Below, piece after piece: positions 11,441-22,312 of a stretch of DNA of 64,000 nt. The translations under genes and the position numbers were made by a program. The notes under the pieces were generated by a model. It was not told the DNA's origin, did not search any database, and saw nothing but the letters and a program-made list of their open reading frames with translations. The stretch's first letter is position 1. Each line of letters begins with the position of its first letter. This stretch comes from Notospermus geniculatus (Eukaryota; Nemertea; Pilidiophora; Heteronemertea; Lineidae), in assembly GCA_002633025.1 (NCBI GenBank), contig NMRB01000365.1, forward strand, positions 23,923 to 87,922, given 5' to 3'.

Positions 11441-12085
11441 GTCACCCCTGCTCAGCCTAGGAAGCCTAAGTGCTGGGATTGTAAGGCTGAACATCACCTG
11501 ACAGACTGTTCAAAGTTTAAGGAGAAGTCAGTAAAACAGCGGAATAATGTCGTTCGCCGCGGGGGCTTGTGTTTCAATAGTCTCAACAGTGTTGCTGACT
11601 GTAGGCAGGATCCAAAGTGTAGACAGTGCTCAGGGAAACACCATAGTCTGTTGCACAGAGACGCGTCAGCCCAGAACAAGCAGGATGAATGCAGCAGTCG
11701 TACATCTCCAACTTCGTGTAACCTAACTGGAATGGTGAGACCTGCTGACAAGGTGGCGTTGCAAGTGGTACCAGTACAAGTGGTCGGCCAAGGTAAATCT
11801 TTGAGAACCTACGCCTTACTTGACTCGGCGAGTGAGGAGTCGTTTGTTGATGAGACTATTGTCAAGGAGCTTGGTATTGAAAGTGCTGAAGCGGAACTGC
11901 TGAACATATGCACCATGACTGGAGAATCGATGATGAAGGTTCGGGATTGCAACCTCCACGTCAAATCGGCGGTGGACTCACCTGAAACAGGACTAACTGT
12001 GCCAGTTAAGGTTGTTGGTAACCTGAACATTGTGACTACCAAGCCAGCAGATGTCACCAGATGGGCTCATTTCAAGGGGATATAA
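11440..12085 (+). pseudogene. BEL/Pao zinc knuckle and protease region
   Basis: A cysteine-histidine knuckle (CWDCKAEHHLTDC) is followed by a second cluster (CRQCSGKHHSLLH). An aspartic-protease-like DUF1758 segment comes next, with ALLDSASEESFV as the active-site block, where DSA stands in place of the usual D-T/S-G. The knuckle would bind RNA and the protease would cut the polyprotein. The frame is closed by a TAA at 12083-12085, after which the same frame continues into the reverse transcriptase. The stop is therefore a nonsense change inside the polyprotein. Confidence 0.85.
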
Positions 12086-13119
12086 TTTCCTGCTGTGGAG
12101 AGGGATAATGTCTCCCTGCTGATTGGTACTAATGTTCCTGCGGCTCAGGTGCAATTGGAGAGTCGCATTGGTAAGGACAATGAGCCCTATGCTGTTCGTA
12201 CTGTTCTTGGGTGGGCTATCGTTGGTCCTGTTGGAGAGACTGAGCCTAGACAGAGACTGTCAGTTAATGCAACTGTCTCACGGTCACGAGTGGATTACAT
12301 CGAGGAAGAACAGATGAAGCAGTTCTTTGGCCTGGAACAGAGTGCGGATTTTAGTATGGAGAAAGGTATGTCACCTGCTGATAGGAGGGCGCTGACACAG
12401 TTAGAGAATACAACGGAGTATGTGGGTGATCGGTATCAATTTGGGATGTTATGGCGGAGTGATGATGTTTGGCTGCCAAACAACCGAGTATCGGCGGAGA
12501 AGCGACTTCAGTCAGTGAGAAGAAAACTACTACTGGATGACGGATATGCTGAGAAGTACCGCAGATTCATGAATATGCTTATAGATCGGAAGTATGCCAG
12601 AAAGCTCACACTTGAGGAAACCAGCAAGACAGGATGCAGAACGTGGTATTTACCGCATCACGGGGTTGTCAACCCGCAGGAGCCTGATAAACTCCGCGTG
12701 GTGTTTGATGCAGCAGCGAAGCACAGAGGGGTATCCCTCAATGACCAACTAATGCAGGGTCCTGACTTTACCAATAGCCTTCTCGGAGTATTACTGCGAT
12801 TCAGGCAACACCCAGTAGCAGTGGCCGGAGATATTGAGAAAATGTTCCTTCAAGTACAGGTTCCGCCGGAAGATGCTGATTCGTTGCGTTTTTTGTGGTG
12901 GGACAGTAATGACATGGATCAACCACCAGGAGAATACCAGATGATGAGACATATTTTCGGGGCAGCCGATTTTCCGAGTTGCTGCAATTACGTCCTCAAG
13001 CGAACTGCTGAAGACGCCAAGGGACAGTTTAGTGGTAGCACTATTGAGACCATAGATAGAGATTTCTATGTTGATGATTTGTATTCTTCAAGACACAGTA
13101 CGTCTGACCGTGAGTCAGA
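12086..13119 (+). pseudogene. BEL/Pao reverse transcriptase, interrupted
   Basis: The stretch encodes a BEL-type reverse transcriptase palm. Landmarks are TWYLPHHGVVNP, LRVVFDAAAKHRGVSLNDQL, VAGDIEKMFLQVQV and the catalytic FYVDDL box at about 13065-13082. It would copy the element RNA to DNA. The reading stops making sense at about 13119, just after SSRHSTSDRESD, because the following 720 bp are inverted. Confidence 0.88.
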
Positions 13120-13841
13120 CCAAAATGTCACTTTATCAATCTTCAGAGTCAACTGCTTCTTCAGTGTGCGATAAACTCTCACTGCCAATGTCGCTGCCTG
13201 TAATTCTAGTCGGGGAATTGACAAAGTTTTCACTGGAGCACATCTTGAACGGCCAACTACGAATGAACATGCAATCCTTCCAGTAGTGGTGACATATCGC
13301 AGATAGGAGCAGATCCCATATCCACATGACGAGGCGTCTGCAAAGTTGTGGATCGAAATCTCCTTGATCTTCTCTCGGACCGTGAAATAACACCGAGGAA
13401 TCTTGATCTCAGTCAGACATGCGAGTTCACTCAACCAGCGTTCCCACTGGAGTAGCTCATTAGCCGGAAGTGGGTCATCCCAATCAATTTTCTGCTGCCA
13501 TAATCTCTGTACCAGATTCTTGACCTCAAGAATGATTGGACACACGAAACCTATGGGGTCGAAGAGACATGACAATGTGGATAGCACACCGCGCTTTGTC
13601 CTTGGTTTGTCTTGACTAACGATCTTAAACTGAAATATGTCCTTCTGTACATTCCACTGGACGCCCAAAGCTCTGGTCACAGGGAGCTCATCCAGGTCAA
13701 GGTCGACATCGGGGTTTGCCCTTTCATTTTCCGGGATACGAGCCAACACTTCCCGATCGTTGCTCACCCATGATGTTATATGAAATCCACCCCGTACCAA
13801 CAAGGGTGGAGTTTCTTCCACCAGGATGATAGCGTCACTCT
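13111..13841 (-). pseudogene. BEL/Pao RT-RNase H segment, inverted
   Basis: The missing middle of the polyprotein is read on the minus strand here, from SDAIILVEETPPLLVRGGF near 13835 down to KVTFWSDS near 13115. It includes the RNase H-like region with ADASSCGYGICSYLR and LSIPRLELQAATLAVRV. Plus-strand reading resumes at about 13846 with LQYIHSEDQRFLVYVANR, which should directly follow FWSDS. The segment has therefore been flipped in place. Short imperfect inverted matches (GAG...GAC type) lie at both joints. Confidence 0.88.
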
Positions 13842-13842
13842 C

Positions 13843-14920
13843 AAACTACACTGCAATACATCCATAGTGAAGATCAGCGTTTCTTGGTGTATGTTGCCAA
13901 TCGGGTTGCGGAAATCGGGGAAATCACCGATCCGAGTCAGTGGCGCCACTGCCCTGTAGCTTTAAATCCAGCGGATGATGCCTCCCGGGGACGGAAGCCA
14001 GAAAGTCTAGCCTCACAGCATCGTTGGTGGACGGGCCCGGAGTTTCTTTGGCAAACCGAGGATCATTGGCCTGGTACTGAGATCACCCCGATATCTGCAG
14101 ATGATCCAGAGATCAGGAGTTCAGTTCAGGTACTTAACTAAGACCAACAGGCAGGAGATGCATGAGACAACTCAGAGTGGTCTGCAGATTATGATAAGGA
14201 AGACTAGTTCTTGGGTGAAGTTGAATCGAATTGTTGCATGGGTCGTCAGATTTTGCCAAGGGATCGGGAACCGGAAATTTGCCGCAGGGGATCTCACTCC
14301 AGAGGAGTTAGCATTGTCCAAACTTCTCATTGCCAAAGGCATGCAAGCTGAGAGCCTGTCAGCAGAAGTTGAAGGTCTACAGAAGAATTGGAAGGTCCCA
14401 GCTGGTAGCCGAGTTGAGAATCTCAAGCCCATATTGGTACAAGGTGTTTTGCGTGTGGTCGGTAGGCTGGAGAACGCTCCTGCGCTTTCAGAAGATGAAC
14501 GGCATCCAATTATTCTCCCACGGGAACACCCCCTCAGCGTTGTAATCGCACGTCATGCTCATGAAAGTTTGGCCCACATTGGTCGTGAGCAGATATTGGC
14601 GGAAACACGAAAACACTTCTGGATTGTTGGATTGTTGGAGGTAGACATGTGGCTAAGCATGTCGTTCGTAGCTGTATCAAGTGCCGTAAGGGAAATGCCA
14701 GAAAAATGCAACAAGTGATGTCTGCATTCAAACCAGCCTTTTCATACACTGGAGTCGACCTGTTTGGCCCACTGGAGGTGAAATGGGGCCGCGGAACGGC
14801 AAAACGATGGGGCTGCCTCTTTACATGTTTTACTACCAGAGGAGTGTACCTGGACATAGTGCAGTCACTGAGCACGGATGACTTTATTCTTCTTTTACGG
14901 CAGTTCATCAGCAGGCAGCC
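13843..14920 (+). pseudogene. BEL/Pao integrase, N-terminal part
   Basis: After the inverted segment the plus strand carries the linker and the integrase zinc-binding region: HAHESLAHIGREQI, then SCIKCRK, which gives an HH-CC finger. The core begins with YTGVDLFGPL (first catalytic Asp). A frame change occurs near 14130. Another, at 14622-14638, is explained by an 8-bp direct duplication (ATTGTTGG twice). The sequence runs into the assembly gap at 14921. Confidence 0.85.
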
Positions 14921-15173
14921 NNNNNNNNNNNNNNNNNNNNNNNNNNNNNNNNNNNNNNNNNNNNNNNNNNNNNNNNNNNNNNNNNNNNNNNNNNNNNNNN
15001 NNNNNNNNNNNNNNNNNNNNNNNNNNNNNNNNNNNNNNNNNNNNNNNNNNNNNNNNNNNNNNNNNNNNNNNNNNNNNNNNNNNNNNNNNNNNNNNNNNNN
15101 NNNNNNNNNNNNNNNNNNNNNNNNNNNNNNNNNNNNNNNNNNNNNNNNNNNNNNNNNNNNNNNNNNNNNNNNN
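14921..15173. other. assembly gap
   Basis: A run of 253 N. It hides the left end of the Harbinger insertion and part of the BEL integrase core. Confidence 1.
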
Positions 15174-16052
15174 TCGTCGTCTTCCAAATCGGGGAAATCG
15201 TCATCTCTGTCATCCAAGTATTTGGCAGCATTATGAAGAATAACACATGCTACAATTACACTGGGTACCTTCTCCAGTGACAGTCGGACTTGGCCTTGCA
15301 ATATAGGAAATCTCTTTTTCAATTGCCCGAAACATCTCTCTATGATGACCCTTTCTTTTGCATGCACTTTGTTGAAGGTTTTCTCGACTGGCAGGACTGG
15401 ATCACTATAGGGGGTCAGCAGCCACGGTGCAATGCCGTATCCTTGATCACCAAGTAGTAACCCACCATGAGTCGAATTTATCATAAACTGACCCACATCA
15501 GAATTTTTCCATATGCGGTTATCATGCACGGACCCTGGCCATTTTGCATCAACACTGGTGAATCGTTCAAGGGAATCACACGTGGCTTGCACATTGATGG
15601 AAGCAGCACCTTTGCTATTTATGAATTCATCTCCATGTTGTCCCCCTGGTTTCATAATCTTAACGTGGGTGCAGTCCAGAGCACCCACAGTTCCTGGAAT
15701 TAGGTACGTATCCTGCCAAAGCTGCTGTGATTGACGAATATCATGCACTGTATTTGGGAATTTAATCCATAGGCCAGCCTTTGCTACAATCTGAGGCAGC
15801 ACCTTGGAAAAGGTCTTCGACACTGTAGATTGGTGAATTCCCTTGTCTTCTGCCACCCCAGATTGAAAACCAGGGTCCGCCAGGTACCAGAGAAAAACTT
15901 CCATTTGGTTCTTTGGGCTCAGACAGCCACCTCGCGTTTCCACAGAATTCCCTACGAAATGCTCAGCTAACCAGGCAACGTTGTCCTCGTCGAATCGGTG
16001 TAAGGTCCGATAAGTCCTTACACGACATGTTCTACGCGGTAAATACACTTTT
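15174..16052 (-). CDS. PIF/Harbinger-type nuclease (HARBI1-like), C-terminus in gap
   Basis: The minus strand encodes a DDE_Tnp_4-type nuclease. Counting from codon 16046-16048, which is GTG, the landmarks are GALDCTHVKI (Asp125), SVHDNRIW (about 174-180), LLLGDQGYGIAPWLLTPY (Asp201) and ERVIIERCFGQLKKRF (Glu237), followed by CVILHNAAKY. All three presumed catalytic residues are present. The better start is an ATG near 16076, but it is one base out of frame: a run of five A (five T on the plus strand, about 16049-16053) looks one base short. That is either an inactivating deletion or a sequencing error. The protein would cut and join transposon ends together with a separate MYB-like partner, which is not visible here. 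The reading enters the N gap before any stop. Confidence 0.88.
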
Positions 16053-16370
16053 TCCTGGCACGCACGATTCCAGCCATGGCGAAGAGCAAAGACCGTTCCC
16101 TTCGAAGTTCAAGCCACCTCTGAGGCTACCTTGAAAATCCGAAGCATTGACTTCCGAGTAAAAAGACAATGCTACTGTTTATTCATATGGAGTCAAGTAA
16201 TTGCTTATGTGGAAGCAAATACTTGGCGCTTAAAAACGCTTGCTTCTCCTCGGAGTAAAATCTAAACATTTCAAGCATTTGCTCGATTTTTATTCATACG
16301 CGTTCAAGTAATTCCTTCAAAATCAGGAGTTAAAGCAATTGCTATTTTTTATTCATATCACCCAATGGAT
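15174..16370 (-). mobile_element. Harbinger transposon inside BEL integrase
   Basis: The visible right end is near 16370. Read on the minus strand, it begins GGGTGATATGAATAAAAAAT, and GGG-starting ends are common in Harbinger elements. Between the nuclease gene and this end lies 16100-16370, AT-rich with three similar TATTCATA-containing blocks. Just outside, the BEL integrase resumes with NGSNFTSADKELRQS. The left end is lost in the assembly gap, so the target duplication cannot be checked. Confidence 0.8.
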
Positions 16371-17022
16371 CAAATTTTACCTCGGCAGACAAGGAGTTGC
16401 GACAGTCTATTGCTGAGTGGAATCAGTCACGGATAGGTGCTGAGATGCAGCAGCGTGGAATTCGTTGGATCTTCCAGCCCCCTACCGCGGCACACATGTC
16501 GGGGGTATGGGAGCGCCTCGTGAAGTCTGCTAAACGTCATTTGAAGGCTGTCGCCGGCACTCAGTTGTTGTCAGAATTTGGTCTCAGGACCCTCTTTGCT
16601 GAGACAGAAGCGATTCTCAATAGTCGTCCGCTGTGTCATGTATTGGATGATCCGCAAGATATGGAGGCCTTGACACCCAACCATTTCCTCCTCCACCGGA
16701 AGGTTTCGGGGTTGCCCCCGGGCATTTTCGTCAAGGAAGATGGTCTCCTCAGAAGGGAATGGCGCAAGGTACAGTACCTCCTAGAGTTATTCTGGCAGCG
16801 TTGGCATAGGGAGTATCTCCCTGGTCTGCAGCCGCGTGAGAAATGGCTGAGGGAGCAACGAATGTTCAGGAGGGAGATCTTGTGCTGCTCGCGGAAGATA
16901 ATGTGAAGAGAAACCAGTGGCCAGTGGGCAGGGTAACACGTGTAGTCACGGGAGCAGACGGTATGGTGAGGTCGGCCGTTGTCAAGACACCTACTACGGA
17001 ACTGCACAGGCCTATTGCTTAG
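16371..17022 (+). pseudogene. BEL/Pao integrase C-terminus and DUF5641-like end
   Basis: The integrase core resumes with NGSNF and continues through HMSGVWERLVKSAKRH, with the third catalytic Glu in WERLV, and then NSRPLCHVLDDPQDMEALTP. A frame change near 16860 leads to the DUF5641-like tail (EGDLVLLAEDNVKRNQWPVG, TTELHRPIA), which ends at a TAG at about 17020. From there to the 3' LTR (17023-17532) no coding is seen. Confidence 0.86.
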
Positions 17023-17532
17023 TTGTGCCTGTTGGAAGCAGTGGAAAACCTGAGGGACAATGGTGACGATGATTAATTCAAGTCGATTGAGTTCATGGAC
17101 AATGGATGACGATCGGAATTCTGGAGATTCAAATTCTGGATATGTTTCAATCATTAACCAGTGTTGGAATGAAGGAGTGTAGGCGGATCGCTGCTCCTCT
17201 CATTCTGCAATCTGTGTGTTGCTTAGTGTGGTCGGAAAACAGTTAAATCAGTGATTCTGAAGTTTATCTGCATTGTGATGATTCATAAGATTTCCTTTTG
17301 TGTTTAAGGTCAGGGTAGACCACCCCTTTGTGTCCTCAGTGATTGATTTGGACAGCTTAGGCCGGTTGAGTATTGAGCCTGTTAAGTAGGCTGGCTTTCT
17401 TAAAGAGACTGGTTCACGAATGCACGCTCTTAAAGTGACTTGTGCGCGTGTGGTGTTTATGACTCACCTTGGACTCACCAGGAATAAGTATAGCAAACTC
17501 CTGTGGAAATAGTTCGCTTGCTGGGGCCGCTA

Positions 17533-18103
17533 TGTCGTGTCACGCTCGGAGAAATGTCTTCGGTGATATCGGTGCGCGGATGTGTGTCACGGGCCCCCCG
17601 GAATTGGTTCGGGGCACATGTGTCTACTATGCATGATTTTATCTTGACAGATATGATTTCGAATGTCCCGCAGAAGTTTCTGCTTGTTTGTGATGTTTAA
17701 GACTCGATTTGGGACGAAACAACGTGATGTAAGTAAGGAAAAGAATATATAGAACAAATATGTCGAGTGTGTTTTTATCATGGTACAGGAATGAGTAGAT
17801 TTTAGGCCTATTGAAAATGGGTTGTTTCATGGCCCACTTCGCCCATGCGGCTGGTGTGATGCGTATTTCTTATCATAGGTGGCAGCACCGTACAGTGATG
17901 CTTTGTCTCCATAGCTATGGCTGTATGGTTGTTCTCAGAGTTGTAATTGAGGGTATCTTACTGAGACTATTCCTTTCTATGTTTCAGTTTAACTGCTGCT
18001 ATTGCTGTACTGCTGTAACCTGGACAGTGGTGTACTTGTGTGAAGTAAAGGCAACGAGTAGTCGAAATCCATCTTCCCTTCGAGTTCTTTTGCAACATCG
18101 ACA
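17533..18103 (+). repeat. 3' LTR of the BEL/Pao element
   Basis: 571 bp, matching 9610-10166 except for about six substitutions and a 14-bp insertion (CCCCCCGGAATTGG, near 17594-17607). The five bases after it, CCTAT, repeat the five before the 5' LTR. Confidence 0.92.
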
Positions 18104-18108
18104 CCTAT

Positions 18109-18542
18109 TCCATACAAAAGAATTATAGTCATAGACGGGATTCGAACCATCGACCTTCTGATTTGCAATCGACCACCCTATCCACTCAGCCAACGAGCCA
18201 ACTGACACGGTCGTGATTTGTGTTCGTCATAGGGGTAGGCCTTCGACTTAGAAAACATGGGAAGCCTACCAACAAGTTCGGTGGGCGAATGGGGAAGACG
18301 GTGAAACAAAGATAACAGAGCGTGGGTTCGATTCTCAGATGGGTCTTTTTTTTTCTTTCAAAAAATGTGTTCAGCAGGAGCTCACCAGAGGATGTTGACA
18401 CCTCCACAGCTCCAAGACAAATAAGGTGGCGCCCCCTGGCCTATCATGTCCTGAGCCTTCGTTTGAGGTGTTGGCAGGGCGTTTGCAATTAATTCTCTTG
18501 CCCACCGCACGGGGGCTTTTTGTTCGTTCACGTCAGCTTTAA
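18109..18542. mobile_element. TTAA-type element, partial copy with tRNA-like arms
   Basis: The segment has a minus-strand tRNA-like head (B box complement GGGATTCGAACCATCGAC at about 18138) and a plus-strand tRNA-like head (GTGGGTTCGATTCTCAG at about 18322). A body follows and ends CACGTCAGCT before TTAA (18539-18542). The same two-armed arrangement occurs at 43935-45481. The left terminus is missing, cut at the BEL insertion. Confidence 0.6.
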
Positions 18543-19625
18543 AAAAATAATACATATATTATTATGCCTACTGCTATCTACTAGGAGAGATATCATTAGC
18601 ATTTTGCAGATGGCAGCATATATTCAGAAATTTATACCCATTAAAAAGTGCTACCAGTACCATAAGAAATGCGAGTCTATCCTGAAGTGTGTAATGCCCG
18701 CTCTACACGATCAAATTTTTCATCCAATTTTTGGGAAATTCAGATTCCGGGCCTACTTTGGCTTCACTGTATAAACCCGCATTTATTGAGCATATTCAGA
18801 AAGTTGGATGAAAAATTTGATCTTGTACAGCGGGCATAAGCTCACAGCATATGCTCCACTTCATCTGCAGTCGCCAATTTTAGTAAACGCGCCTAGTACG
18901 AAAGCTGCTGCGCATGTAACGGGCATTCGTATTTCGTATTTTATGCGAAACTCGAAATTTTGCGAAGTACGAAATACGAACACGAACTCGATTTTCGTGT
19001 TCGGTTTTCGTAGTTCGTAAGGGAGCGAAACCTCACTAATAGTACATATACAAACGGTTTTCGGTTAGGCCTATCATGTACACTCACTGGCCATAAGTAG
19101 GCTATTGCAACATAGTTGTTTTTCTGTGGATTTTTCTCATGCCTTTGCTACTTTTACATACATCCATTTTCAAATATATGCTATATAGGGGGGCCTATGG
19201 CAAAACATGCTGTTGGCCATTTGGACTGAAAAATATTTCTGCTGATGAAATTATCAAGCCATGAAAAAGAAATATCAAAACATGAAAATGACAAAATATT
19301 AATGTGATACTGGATCACTCCTTTCTTTTCACGATAATGAAGCCTGATGTTGAGCAAGGATTTACAAGAAAAAACAAACATGAACAAGGACATTTGATAT
19401 TAGTGAGGTTTCGCAAGCGCCCGATTAGGCCCTACGACGACGTTTATCTATTGTGTGGGTGTACCCAAACAATAGACAAGAGGCCCATGGGCCTGGCGCT
19501 CAGCTGACAGTTGACTTGAGGTGTAGTTGTAGGTGTAATGAAGCATGCTAAAGGAGAGGTGGCACTGTAAACTGACTGAGTCCAATGGATTTTATTAACG
19601 GTATAAAAAACAAAGAGAATGACAC

Positions 19626-20560
19626 CTTGGCTCAACTGGTCTTTAAGTAGGTCACTAGGTCATGAACGTAGGTCAGTTGACACCTACACTTTATTAGCTT
19701 TAGTTTGATACCAAACATGTCTACCTTGGCTCAGCTGGTCTTTAGGTAGGTCACTAGGTCAGGGAAGTAGGTCACTTTAAACGTACACTTCATTACCTTT
19801 AGTTTGATACCAAACATGGCTACCTTGGCTCAATTGGTCTTTAACTAGGTCACTAGGTCATGAAAGTAGGTCACTTCAAACCTACACTTCATTACTTTTA
19901 GTTTGATACCAAGCATGACTACCTTGGGTCAACTGGTCCTGTGACGAGGAGTACGTGGCAGCTTTCATAGGTGGCGCCACTGATCGGATGGGGGCGTGAG
20001 ACATGCAAGATGGCGTGAACAGACAAGAAAAATAAACGTATCAATTTTATCCGATTCGTCGTCGTTTCATTACATCAAGGAACAAGTAGGTCACTAGGTC
20101 ATGGAAGTAGGTGAGTTCAAACCTACACTGTATTACCTTTAGTTTGATACCAAGCATGACTACCTTGCTCAACTGGTCTTTAAGTAGGTCACTAGGTCAT
20201 GGAAGTAGGTCAATTAAAACCTACACTTCATTACCATCAGTTTGATACCATACATGACTACCTTGGCTCAACTGGTCTTTAAGTAGGTAGGTCATGGAAG
20301 TAGGTCACTTTAAACCTGCACTTCATTACCTTTAGTTTGATACAAACATGGCTATCTTGGCTCAACTGGTCTTTAAGTAGGTCACTCGGTCATGGAAGTA
20401 CGTCAGTTCAAACCTACACTTCATAACCATCAGTTTGATACCATACATGACAACCTTGGCTCAACTGGTCTTTAAGTAGGTCACTAGGTCATGGAGGTAG
20501 GTCAGTTCAAACCTACACTCCATTACCATCAGTTTGATACCATACATGACGTCACTAATG
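19626..20560. repeat. tandem array, ~95-105-bp unit
   Basis: About nine copies of a unit reading TTGGCTCAACTGGTCTTTAA then GTAGGTCACTAGGTCATGG, and ending TTTGATACCAAACATGACTA. The fourth copy is split at about 19938-20090 by an unrelated insert of about 155 bp that begins TGTGACGAGGAG and ends GGAACA, with an AATAAA inside. The insert resembles a short solo LTR, but no clear target duplication is visible. Confidence 0.85.
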
Positions 20561-21783
20561 GTGGATGAAGTGCGAAAGGGCATATATCTGATCTGGCGAT
20601 GCTCTCCACTATTCAATAGTAGCTTGCCATTCAATACAACAGGGTGTTTTGACCGTCTCCGACAGTTCAACATTAACTTTCTGGAGGAAGGATAAGCCGC
20701 GGCCGGGACAGAATTCGTCTCTTCTCGGTTTATCAAATGAGAACAAATAAGACAAAATCCATAATGACTGTCGCCGTGTCGCGTTTTGGAGAGCGATGTG
20801 TCCTGAACTTCACTGATGAAACTACGAGTTCCCTGTCCCTTCGTCGTTGATGGTCCCAATCAAACTAAAGACATGTCATGCTATCGAAATGTGTGAAATA
20901 AAATGAATTTTTATTGTCATACGCAACAAAAACAGCCAGAGTCGGATTACTCGAAATGACGAATGAGAAGCCGATTAGAGATCGAGCATTGGAAAGCGAG
21001 GGACCCAAGATAGGCCTTATTCGGTTGATAGCACCAAAATTATCATATCACTTCGTCGTTAATGGTCCCAATCAGACTAAATATGTATCAAATAATCTAA
21101 ATATCAAAACTTTTAACAATTTCTAAGGCGGCACACTATGAAATCAGCCCGAGTCGACGACTTGGAATGACGTGCATGAAGCTGAGATCGCTGTTGTCGG
21201 TTCGATCATTGTGATTTTTTTCCAATATATATCGTCATATTTTGAACCCACTTGTGTCGTTTTGATGAAAATTAATTTCAGTTATTGTTTGATGGTACTC
21301 TAAAATACCACTCACGTATGATTTTATAAGGCGATTGTCTATGATCATTGGGATTTTATGCGATGATCATAGGTATATTTCATCTCGATTCACTTTGTGC
21401 AAGCACCACGACATTTCCCATGATTCCTCATTCCATGAACAAAAGAGCATCCAACATGTCAAAGTAACTGGCGTGGGAAATTTAAATAGTGCTGTTTTTA
21501 TTTTGTCACCTAGCGCCCCCTGGAGAACAAATTTCGAATTAATTTCCATTGCACTTGGTGTACCAAAAATCAAGCTTCATACCGTATCAATTTCAGTTCG
21601 ATATATTGCCTGTGGACTGAGTTATTGGGGTTTTCCATTTTACGGAAAATGCTCCTGGAGAGCAGAATGTACGTCAGATTGCAAAAAATTTTGGTCCTGT
21701 TTCGAGTCCTTCCTAGGGCCTACCACTCCACCAACTTTCATGACCCTCGGCCTTGCGGTTGCGAAACGTGCCAGTTTAACGGA

Positions 21784-21828
21784 CGACACACACACACACA
21801 CACACGCACGCACACACACACACACACC
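21784..21828. repeat. CA microsatellite
   Basis: An (AC)n run with a few G interruptions. Open frames through it are artefacts of the repeat. Confidence 0.9.
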
Positions 21829-22205
21829 TATACGCGTCTTTGGTGCCAACCGAGGACCTACTTCAAATTACCATATAAACGAGGACCTGCTACTGTCCAC
21901 AGTTAGATAGCATGGTTAAATGTATTATTAAACCAATACATTGACATTTAGAAATCGGGGGGTCCTCAGTTGTAGTCCACTGTTGTGGGTAAAATTTCAT
22001 GTCTGGGTCCACAGTTGATCAGTGAAAAAGAAAATGTGACATTTTGCCGACCAACCGAGGACATTTTCTATTTCACTCAATAACACACCAGCACACTCTG
22101 TATGTGGTTTTTCACTGTTTAAACGAGGATTTACCACCGAGGACGTCCTCGGTTGGCGGGGGGTCCTCAAAATGAATGTGTGTATTCATACAAATGTCCT
22201 CGGTA

Positions 22206-22252
22206 GAGGCCATCCACACACGCACACCTACACACACACACACACACACAGA
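22206..22252. repeat. CA microsatellite
   Basis: A second interrupted (AC)n run within the same TIR element. Confidence 0.9.
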
Positions 22253-22267
22253 TGGACGCCACTCAGT

Positions 22268-22312
22268 ATACATGTGACTAGCTCCGCCGACCTTTGGTCA
22301 GCTGAGCTAATA
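22268..22312. repeat. palindromic end of a dispersed repeat
   Basis: ACTAGCTCCGCCGACCTTTG continues to GTCAGCTGAGCTAATAAAC. The inverse order, AGCTCAGCTGACCAAAGGTC, occurs at 51921-51953 at the start of a related repeat. Confidence 0.55.

Larger units (their letters stand above)
9605..18108 (+). mobile_element. BEL/Pao LTR retrotransposon, defective
   Basis: This is a complete insertion by its borders: two LTRs starting TG and ending CA, and the 5-bp target duplication CCTAT at 9605-9609 and 18104-18108. The coding order gag, protease, reverse transcriptase, RNase H, integrase is that of BEL/Pao elements, with DUF1759- and DUF1758-like regions and a C-terminal DUF5641-like end. The copy cannot encode a working product: it has several frameshifts, an in-frame stop, an inverted internal segment and a Harbinger transposon plus assembly gap within the integrase. 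The LTRs differ by about six substitutions and one 14-bp insertion, so the insertion looks young while the coding region looks badly damaged. Confidence 0.92.
9244..19038. mobile_element. GAGGTTTCGC element split by later insertions
   Basis: The outer ends form an inverted repeat. On the left is GGGAGGTTTCGCAGGCTTACG followed by AACTACGAAAACCGAACACG; on the right the complement ends at about 19038. Between them lie the BEL retrotransposon (9605-18108) and a fragment of the TTAA-type element (about 18109-18538). The parts that belong to this element itself are therefore about 9244-9604 and 18543-19038. Neither contains a recognisable transposase. Confidence 0.5.

Noticed and set aside
19626-20560. 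CRISPR array from regular direct repeats
   Set aside because: The genome is eukaryotic; units are about 100 bp, contiguous and without unique spacers.
20461-20859. A 132-codon minus-strand frame at the end of the tandem array
   Set aside because: Its C-terminal third lies in the array and the rest matches no family I know; no splice or start context supports it.
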